Positions 1 through 4,088 of a stretch of DNA of 5,257 bases are shown piece by piece. The first letter of the stretch is position 1; each line of letters begins with the position of its first letter. This stretch comes from Spirochaetales bacterium. GTDB taxonomy: Bacteria; Spirochaetota; Spirochaetia; ARS1246. The position numbers were made by a program, and so were the translations under genes. The stretch spans positions 1 to 5,257 of the forward strand of contig JABGPX010000607.1 of the NCBI GenBank assembly GCA_018644745.1, in the 5' to 3' direction. The notes beneath the pieces were generated by a model. The model searched no databases. It was given only the letters and a program-made list of their open reading frames with translations, and was not told where the DNA came from.

Positions 1-318
1 GGTGAAGCTCAATCCAAGGGCATTTTTAATTCGGTCGAGTTCTATCACAATGTCGGTGGTGTCACCCGCGTTTACTGATGAGGTCAGCCTGCTCGAGCCG
101 GTAGCAAGTTCAAATACCGGGACGGCTTTGTTGAGCGGTGACAGGAATATTTCCCAGGCGGAGTTAAGGTCCTGGCTGACCCGGCTTCTTGCTTCGTTGA
201 AAACGGTCCGATTAATAATCGAGATCCCAACACTGAGAGACAGCAAGCCGATGAGAAGACAAATGGCGGCAAAGCCAAGTATAATTCTTGCTTGATAGGG
301 TAGGTGGAAAGTCCGCAT
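1..318 (-). CDS. Membrane sensor protein, N-terminal 106 residues only (periplasmic-sensor histidine kinase, chemoreceptor or similar), cut by window edge
   Basis: Read on the minus strand, an open frame runs from ATG at 318 to the window edge, giving 106 residues with no stop. A TGA lies two codons upstream, so 318 is the first available ATG. Residues 1-10 are short and polar (MRTFHLPYQA), residues about 11-36 form one strongly hydrophobic membrane helix, and the rest is polar and extracytoplasmic in character. Just after the helix, N-R-T-V-F-N-E-A-R-S-R-V-S-Q-D-L-N-S-A-W-E-I-F (36-58) resembles the juxtamembrane helix that opens Cache-type sensor domains of histidine kinases and related receptors (family knowledge from memory). 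The output domain is outside the window, so kinase, cyclase and chemoreceptor cannot be told apart. No Shine-Dalgarno precedes the ATG. The FnIII lipoprotein lies 107 bp upstream on the same strand. Confidence 0.72.
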   Translation of the reverse strand, partial: MRTFHLPYQARIILGFAAICLLIGLLSLSVGISIINRTVFNEARSRVSQDLNSAWEIFLSPLNKAVPVFELATGSSRLTSSVNAGDTTDIVIELDRIKNALGLSFT

Positions 319-329
319 AAATCAGACAA

Positions 330-359
330 AGTGTAGTGGCACTCCGGCGGCCATGTCAA
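330..359 (-). promoter_or_regulatory. Candidate sigma70-type promoter for the sensor gene
   Basis: On the minus strand TTGACA (359-354) is a perfect -35 match. It is followed after 18 bp by TACACT (335-330), a 4/6 match to TATAAT. Transcription would start near 323, only about 5 bases before the ATG at 318, so the mRNA would be almost leaderless. This fits the missing Shine-Dalgarno. The call rests on pattern only. Confidence 0.4.
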
Positions 360-360
360 G

Positions 361-379
361 GAACCGCTCTTTGAACCGC
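361..379. repeat. Short direct repeat GAACCGC x2, 12-bp period, next to the sensor -35 box
   Basis: GAACCGC occurs at 361-367 and again at 373-379, so the starts are 12 bp apart, about one helical turn. The nearer copy is one base from the TTGACA element at 354-359. A tandem half-site abutting a -35 box is where an activator could bind. Seven-base repeats also arise by chance, so a regulatory role is only inferred. Confidence 0.3.
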
Positions 380-425
380 CTCGGTCGGACGGTAATGTGT
401 AGGTTAGAGACAGATTTGCACGCGT

Positions 426-1076
426 CTACTCGACGGTGATCTCCACAGTATCCTCTATGCCGATAAATGTATGATCCGGATTTGCCAGTTTTAAACTAAC
501 AACATGGATTCCGGGCTCAAAGGTGTAACTCAGCGGATCGAGATCAAACACCGCGCCTAGCTTTTCGGAGTTTATAAATGGATGCAGATGGGTGTCGTGA
601 CCAGCTTCCCGTCTCCAATCGGAAACAGAAAATGCAATTGATACCGGGCTTGTAACCACCTGCCCGTCAGTGGGGGAGAGGATTCGAAGAACAGGAGTTA
701 TTGTCGGTCCTCCGGCTGCCAAGGTGGTTACGTTAACCTCGGTGGCATAGGTTGAATATCCGGCATTGTTTGCGGCACGAATACGGTAGTAGTATTTTGT
801 GTCCGGGCTCAGATTGACGTTGAGGTATGTCCTTTCGTTTGTCGACGCCGTTGTCAGGCTCTCCCATGGAAGATCCGGGTCGCTCCGGCGTTCGATTTCA
901 AATCCATTTTCGTTTGTCGAATTGTCGATCCAGGATAGCTGTATTGAGTCGTCAGAAACCTGAGAAATTGCAAAATTGGTCGGCACTTCCGGCGGAACGA
1001 GAGTTCCTAGAATATCACAGGAGAAAAAGGCGAAGGTTGCCGCTGTAAGAAACGCCGTCTTGGCAAAATATTTCAT
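426..1076 (-). CDS. Secreted lipoprotein with a fibronectin type III domain and a C-terminal Ig-like domain
   Basis: The protein has 216 residues. The N-terminus MKYFAKTAF, a hydrophobic stretch and F-F-S-C at 17-20 form a lipoprotein signal peptide, with Cys20 as the lipidated residue. The lipobox is loose (Phe at -3), as tolerated in spirochaetes. Residues about 31-118 are a fibronectin type III domain: P-x-x-P-T-N-F start, I-Q-L-S-W-I-D strand (45-51), G-F-E-I-E-R (58-63), Y-Y-Y-R-I-R-A-A-N-N-A-G (95-106). Residues about 128-216 are a second beta-sandwich opening R-I-L-S-P-T-D-G, with His160, His163 and His165 clustered before F-I-N and then E-P-G-I-H-V-V-S-L (187-195) and N-P-D-H-T. The likely role is cell-surface adhesion or ligand binding; no catalytic motif is visible. 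GGAG (1086-1083) sits 6 bases before the ATG and supports this start. No terminator is evident before the sensor gene, so read-through is possible. Confidence 0.85.
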   Translation of the reverse strand: MKYFAKTAFLTAATFAFFSCDILGTLVPPEVPTNFAISQVSDDSIQLSWIDNSTNENGFEIERRSDPDLPWESLTTASTNERTYLNVNLSPDTKYYYRIRAANNAGYSTYATEVNVTTLAAGGPTITPVLRILSPTDGQVVTSPVSIAFSVSDWRREAGHDTHLHPFINSEKLGAVFDLDPLSYTFEPGIHVVSLKLANPDHTFIGIEDTVEITVE

Positions 1077-1100
1077 TTATATCTCCACGAGTCTTTAATC

Positions 1101-1106
1101 ATTATA
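1101..1106 (-). promoter_or_regulatory. Candidate -10 element for the FnIII lipoprotein gene
   Basis: The minus strand reads TATAAT at 1106-1101 in a very AT-rich stretch. Transcription would start near 1094, giving an 18-base leader that carries the GGAG ribosome site. No good -35 hexamer is found at 16-18 bp. An ATCATT (1098-1103) and AATGAT (1119-1124) inverted pair brackets the box and could be an operator, though that is weak. Confidence 0.45.
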
Positions 1107-1288
1107 AAAATACTAATAAATGATATAGTTGCATAGCTCAAGAGCATATCTGAGGTCCGGGTATTTGCAGTTCTGCTATCAGCACATCGAAAAACCCACT
1201 TTCTGTGCATCTGACAGGAAGTTTTTCCCTACAATATAGCGATTTTTCGTACATGCCGGTTGTCAAAGTAGCAGTTTGTAGAGGTGCC

Positions 1289-1834
1289 CTAGAGTGATTG
1301 CCCGATTCCTATGAGGGTCGTAACAGTTCGCCAGTTTCTGGTCGTAGCGGGTATACCTAGTTTCTTCTCAAAAAAAACATTTGTAAGTTTGGTTTTTGCA
1401 AAACCCTTTTCCACATAAAGGAAAATCTCGCGATCTGTGTGAGAAAAGAGATCATCACCGGCATCTAATTCCTCAATATTGAGAAATTTTTCCGTTTCCG
1501 GCTGCTGCTGGAAAAAGACGACTGCCAACTTCTTGATGTCAGCACTATTCGAGTTGAAAAACGGATTGTGTTTGACCGTTTCTATCATTTCATCGAGGGT
1601 TCTCATGATTACTTCTACTTCGAATTGATAGTTGGCAAAGATGGCCTTCTTAATCGACTTATCTAATGATGATGAATCGCGCTCGCTGGATCGAAAAACC
1701 ACATTCCCGCTCTGGATATAAGTCTGGATATCTAAGAATCCTAGATTCTCATAGAGACCCTTCAATTCCTGCATCAGTATTTTTTTCTGTCCGCTTACGT
1801 TTATCCCTCGCAATAAGGAAATGTATGTATTCAT
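1289..1834 (-). CDS. DUF1697 family protein (function unknown)
   Basis: This is a complete 181-residue protein of the DUF1697 family (PF08002), recognised from three conserved blocks: L-L-R-G-I-N-V (7-13), T-Y-I-Q-S-G-N-V-V-F (38-47) and the C-terminal K-T-K-L-T-N-x-F-F-E-K-K-L-G-x-P-A-T-T-R-N-W-R-T-V (147-171). The length is usual for the family and all blocks are present, so the gene looks intact. No signal peptide or membrane segment is seen, so it is cytoplasmic. The family is widespread, often found as a single gene, and has no established reaction; I assign none. The ATG at 1834 has only a weak AGG 3 bases upstream. Hand counts on three 60-base lines inside the gene give about 37-38% GC, below most of the window, which may mark recent acquisition. 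It is transcribed divergently from the 70-aa gene. Confidence 0.93.
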   Translation of the reverse strand: MNTYISLLRGINVSGQKKILMQELKGLYENLGFLDIQTYIQSGNVVFRSSERDSSSLDKSIKKAIFANYQFEVEVIMRTLDEMIETVKHNPFFNSNSADIKKLAVVFFQQQPETEKFLNIEELDAGDDLFSHTDREIFLYVEKGFAKTKLTNVFFEKKLGIPATTRNWRTVTTLIGIGQSL

Positions 1835-1895
1835 AAACCTAATTCTACAAGATTCCGCACAATCTGGACTATTGTTTTTTTGTCCAACAAGATAT

Positions 1896-1920
1896 AGAGT
1901 TATTAGATATAAGTAACTCT
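1896..1920. repeat. Inverted repeat in the divergent intergenic region, possible operator
   Basis: AGAGTTA (1896-1902) and TAACTCT (1914-1920) are perfect inverted copies around an 11-base centre. The dyad lies between the DUF1697 gene and the 70-aa gene, in the space where both promoters must sit. No run of T suited to a terminator follows the right arm. An operator is the simplest reading. The surrounding 1835-1964 region is AT-rich, and I could not place a convincing -35/-10 pair on either strand. Confidence 0.35.
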
Positions 1921-1954
1921 TTGGTAATAATGTTTAATATGCAGTTAAGGTACT

Positions 1955-1959
1955 GGAGG
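1955..1959 (+). promoter_or_regulatory. Shine-Dalgarno GGAGG that fixes a GTG start
   Basis: GGAGG lies 5 bases before GTG at 1965. An ATG at 1963 overlaps it but is followed at once by TGA in that frame, so GTG 1965 is the real start. Confidence 0.8.
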
Positions 1960-1964
1960 TAAAT

Positions 1965-2177
1965 GTGAAGATTTCTCCGCGAGACGCCTACGCTGAATTA
2001 CCTCTTCTGAATGTTCGCAACATTCGAACCGGAGAGACCTATGCTGCCCGGTTCTCCCGCTATCTCGTAGAGGAAGAACAGTATGTCGATTTACCTCTAC
2101 TTATCCGGTCCGACGGGATTTATCTGGATATCACCGAGCACATAACACTTTTGGAAACCACATATCCGAAAAAATAA
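1965..2177 (+). CDS. Small orphan protein, 70 residues, function unknown
   Basis: I do not recognise this protein. The frame starts at GTG 1965 behind a strong, well-spaced GGAGG and ends at TAA 2177. The protein is acidic to neutral and soluble, with no signal peptide or membrane helix. It contains a short internal echo: E-L-P-L-L-N-V-R (residues 11-18) and D-L-P-L-L-I-R-S (42-49), each followed by a Tyr-containing segment. This could mean two copies of a small beta unit, or chance. The middle R-T-G-E-T-Y-A-A-R-F-S-R-Y (21-33) looks like a beta-hairpin with basic residues, so binding to a nucleic acid or nucleotide partner is imaginable but unsupported. The next gene on the same strand starts 71 bp downstream and has its own promoter candidate, so an operon is possible but not required. 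Confidence 0.7.
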   Translation: MKISPRDAYAELPLLNVRNIRTGETYAARFSRYLVEEEQYVDLPLLIRSDGIYLDITEHITLLETTYPKK

Positions 2178-2201
2178 GAACTAAAATTGCGGTTCCGTGT
2201 G

Positions 2202-2230
2202 TTAAAATAAGTAGAAACCCTGAATATAGT
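2202..2230 (+). promoter_or_regulatory. Candidate promoter for the two-segment lipoprotein gene
   Basis: TTAAAA (2202-2207, 4/6 to the -35 consensus) and TATAGT (2225-2230, 5/6 to the -10) are separated by exactly 17 bp. Transcription would begin near 2237, leaving a leader of about 12 bases that begins almost on the GGAG ribosome site. Confidence 0.45.
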
Positions 2231-2238
2231 GTTTTATA

Positions 2239-2242
2239 GGAG
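2239..2242 (+). promoter_or_regulatory. Shine-Dalgarno GGAG choosing ATG 2249 over TTG 2246
   Basis: GGAG lies 6 bases before the ATG at 2249 but only 3 before the in-frame TTG at 2246. The ATG also gives a standard M-K-K signal peptide start, so it is preferred. Confidence 0.75.
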
Positions 2243-2248
2243 AAATTG

Positions 2249-2566
2249 ATGAAAAAGGTATTCTTGATTATCCTCGTTGTCGCCGTTTTTATAACGCTAT
2301 CGGCATGCGCAGCCGGACCCAACCAAATGAAGAATATGGAGAATGACGAAGGAGAAATTGCCGGATTTTGGAACGGATTGTGGCACGGTATTATAACGCC
2401 GTTCGCATTTATCATTTCTTTATTCACTGATACCGTTAACGTCTATGAATCCTACAATACCGGCGGTTGGTACAATCTCGGATTCATTTTCGGACTCATG
2501 ATTATCTTCGGCGGCAGCGGCGGCGGAGCCGGGCGACGCGGGCGAAGAGGACGGAAACATAGTTAA
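2249..2566 (+). CDS. Small uncharacterised lipoprotein with two hydrophobic segments
   Basis: The protein has 105 residues. M-K-K, a hydrophobic core (4-16) and L-S-A-C at 17-20 form a textbook lipoprotein signal peptide with Cys20 as the lipid site. A short acidic linker (N-D-E-G-E, 32-36) leads into F-W-N-G-L-W-H-G (40-47) and a first hydrophobic stretch (about 48-60). A polar turn D-T-V-N-V-Y-E-S-Y-N (61-70) follows, then N/G-W-Y-N-L-G-F and a second hydrophobic stretch (about 76-88), a Gly/Ser-rich hinge and a basic tail R-R-G-R-R-G-R-K. From memory, similar small proteins with a G-x-W-x-G-L-W-H-G block and an I-I-F-G-G-S-G-G-G ending occur as hypothetical genes in varied bacteria; none has a role that I know. 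It may sit in the inner membrane as a lipid-anchored hairpin. No catalytic residue pattern is seen. Confidence 0.82.
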   Translation: MKKVFLIILVVAVFITLSACAAGPNQMKNMENDEGEIAGFWNGLWHGIITPFAFIISLFTDTVNVYESYNTGGWYNLGFIFGLMIIFGGSGGGAGRRGRRGRKHS

Positions 2567-2632
2567 TATTCCGGCGAAGGAGCACGGCTCGGGAAATAAC
2601 CTGGCCGGCAGTGTTCACCGCGGATGAATTTG

Positions 2633-3943
2633 CTACTGACTTCCCATATCGTTCTCAGGTGCCCTGCCTGCTCCTGCTCTCGGCATGAGAGGTACATACC
2701 CCCCTACCTTTAACTCATCCCACATATCCCTTGCTGCTTTCGCAACCGCATCGCCGAGAATCCGTCCCGCGCTCCGGCTGAAAATCGAGGTAAGCACCTC
2801 ATATCCGCCCCAGCTGTAGGCGTTCTCGTGGGTTAGGTAGCCGAGGGCATCGGTTCCCAGATACATAATATAGGTTTTTGGAAATGGTGAGTCCCATTTC
2901 ATCCGGAATCCCAGCTCCGCGGTAACTTCGGCCGGCACGCCAATAAAGACAAGCGGCCCGAGAGCAAGGAGATAGAACTCCGTAGAAATATACCCATCAA
3001 CAATAGACGGATTGTCAATATGAGAAAAAACCGTATCGAAATTCGAAGGGAGCTGATTGAACTCCTCTTCGGTGAGACAGGGAAGATTTATATCGAAATA
3101 CCCATATCTTATTGGAGAATCATTGAGCTGGACCGAATCCCAACGGTGGAAGAGCGCCTTCTCGGCAATTGTCTTGCCAAGGTCGTAGCAGCGGGTAAAA
3201 CCGCTTTCCGCCCCAATAGGATGATTATCGCCGCATGCTCCGTTGGCAAATAGGGAGGTCCCGCCGATGTTTTCTTCGATTATCCGGCGAACTACACCGG
3301 GATAATCTGCGGATATTAACGATGATGAATCACCGACGGTAAGTGGGTGGGCGGTATAGGTGATCAGGGTAGCCGGATATGAGAGATCCGCAGCGGATTG
3401 GAAAAACAGAACTCCTACCTCATCATCGGTCTGACCGTCGGCGATTGGGTGCAAATTTTTCTGCTTCGGCAGATAGTAATAAGTGCCGTCAGGAAAGAAA
3501 ACTCGTCTATTCACATTTTCTCTTATAGACGATGAATTGAAAAAAGGACGGACCTGCTGCAATTGATCACTTGCCGTCGCAGCCGCGCGCGCGGCTGCTT
3601 TAATAACGAGCTCTCGATACTGGTTATCTTCCGGGCTGTTTTCCCTTCGCCATTCGGGATATATTCTCGGACCGCTATGAGTGTGAGAGGCCGTGCAGAA
3701 AACCGCGTTTTCAGGAATGTTTATCGTTTTCCCGCATGCCTTTCTGATAACGCCGATTGTCTCCCGCTGAATACTCACGGTATCAAATGTAAGTATACAG
3801 ACCCTTGTATCACCTTCTTCAAGAATCAAGGCTGAAACAAATAGCTCATCGTGCACCCCGGTCGACCGGAAGTCTGGTCTGTACCCGGATAGCAGTATAG
3901 AAGTATCTGGTGTAATCGAGACCCGTGCGGCTCCGCATTTCAT
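2633..3943 (-). CDS. Neutral/alkaline ceramidase-family metallohydrolase, short cytoplasmic form
   Basis: The protein has 436 residues and matches the neutral ceramidase N-terminal domain family (PF04734). Visible landmarks are the opening G-A-A-R-V-S-I-T-P (4-12), S-H-T-H-S-G-P (86-92) with two histidines of the zinc site, T-A-H-P (197-200) with His199, S-A-D-Y-P-G (211-216), G-A-C-G-D-N-H-P (235-242), V-P-A-E (336-339) and W-G-G-Y-E (378-382). By comparison with Pseudomonas ceramidase, His87/89, His199, Glu339 and Tyr381 are the likely zinc ligands. True ceramidases have Ser as nucleophile in G-D-V-S-P-N; here the matching residue is His241, so ceramide hydrolysis is doubtful. There is no signal peptide, and the roughly 200-residue C-terminal domain of secreted ceramidases is missing. 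A GTG at 4024 would add 27 residues, but ATG 3943 has a perfect GGAGG and fits the family start. A substrate cannot be named. Confidence 0.88.
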   Translation of the reverse strand: MKCGAARVSITPDTSILLSGYRPDFRSTGVHDELFVSALILEEGDTRVCILTFDTVSIQRETIGVIRKACGKTINIPENAVFCTASHTHSGPRIYPEWRRENSPEDNQYRELVIKAAARAAATASDQLQQVRPFFNSSSIRENVNRRVFFPDGTYYYLPKQKNLHPIADGQTDDEVGVLFFQSAADLSYPATLITYTAHPLTVGDSSSLISADYPGVVRRIIEENIGGTSLFANGACGDNHPIGAESGFTRCYDLGKTIAEKALFHRWDSVQLNDSPIRYGYFDINLPCLTEEEFNQLPSNFDTVFSHIDNPSIVDGYISTEFYLLALGPLVFIGVPAEVTAELGFRMKWDSPFPKTYIMYLGTDALGYLTHENAYSWGGYEVLTSIFSRSAGRILGDAVAKAARDMWDELKVGGYVPLMPRAGAGRAPENDMGSQ

Positions 3944-3949
3944 GCTGGT

Positions 3950-3954
3950 CCTCC
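3950..3954 (-). promoter_or_regulatory. Shine-Dalgarno GGAGG fixing the start of the ceramidase-family gene
   Basis: The minus strand reads GGGGAGG, with the GGAGG core 6 bases before ATG 3943. This selects 3943 over the upstream in-frame GTG at 4024, which has only a weak GGAT nearby. Confidence 0.85.
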
Positions 3955-3976
3955 CCGCTGCAGTTATTCTATTGGA

Positions 3977-3985
3977 ATTATACCA
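3977..3985 (-). promoter_or_regulatory. Extended -10 promoter (TGGTATAAT) for the ceramidase-family gene
   Basis: The minus strand reads TGGTATAAT at 3985-3977, a perfect TATAAT with an upstream TGn extension, which can compensate for the poor -35 region. Transcription would start near 3970, giving a leader of about 27 bases that contains the GGAGG. The position lies inside the longer GTG-started frame and so further supports the shorter protein. Confidence 0.6.
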
Positions 3986-4073
3986 GAAATTGCGTCTGCT
4001 TTGCGGATCGATAGTAGTCAGCACAGATCCGACAGGCAGTTAATGGAAGATACCTGCCGCGGTTTCTTTTTTT

Positions 4074-4082
4074 TGTTACATT
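4074..4082 (+). promoter_or_regulatory. Candidate extended -10 directly in front of ptsP
   Basis: TGTTACATT (TG at 4074-4075, -10 box TACATT 4077-4082, 4/6) ends 6 bases before the ATG. Transcription would begin at or next to the A of the start codon, so the mRNA would be leaderless. This matches the absence of a Shine-Dalgarno. No good -35 hexamer is seen. An alternative is an undetected promoter further upstream, with translation from a weak site. Confidence 0.35.
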
Positions 4083-4088
4083 GTGTGC

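Noticed and set aside
2..295. Open frame of 97 codons on the plus strand
   Set aside because: It lies antisense to the sensor gene, whose frame gives a clean membrane helix and juxtamembrane motif; the plus frame has no signal or family features.
84..359. Open frame of 91 codons on the minus strand starting at ATG 359
   Set aside because: It is out of frame with the better sensor reading from ATG 318 and ends inside it; the composition is not protein-like.
1182..1208. GCACA / TGTGC hairpin downstream of the DUF1697 gene
   Set aside because: It has a 5-bp stem, a 17-base loop and no T tract on the minus strand, so it is not credible as a terminator.
1233..1266. TTGACA (1266-1261) with TATATT (1238-1233) as a minus-strand promoter
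   Set aside because: The spacer is 22 bp, too long for a sigma70 promoter, and a TATAAT closer to the gene is a better candidate.
2571..2608. CCGGC and GCCGG arms between the convergent genes as a shared terminator
   Set aside because: The loop is 28 bases and no T run follows on either strand.
3944..4024. 27-residue N-terminal extension of the ceramidase-family protein from GTG 4024
   Set aside because: There is no good ribosome site at 4024, the promoter TGGTATAAT falls inside the extension, and ATG 3943 has GGAGG and the family-typical start.
4035..4074. GGCAG (4035-4039) and CTGCC (4054-4058) hairpin followed by a T run at 4067-4074, resembling a terminator
   Set aside because: The stem is only 5 bp, four bases separate it from the T-rich part, and no plus-strand gene lies upstream to be terminated. 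Attenuation of ptsP cannot be excluded but is unsupported.
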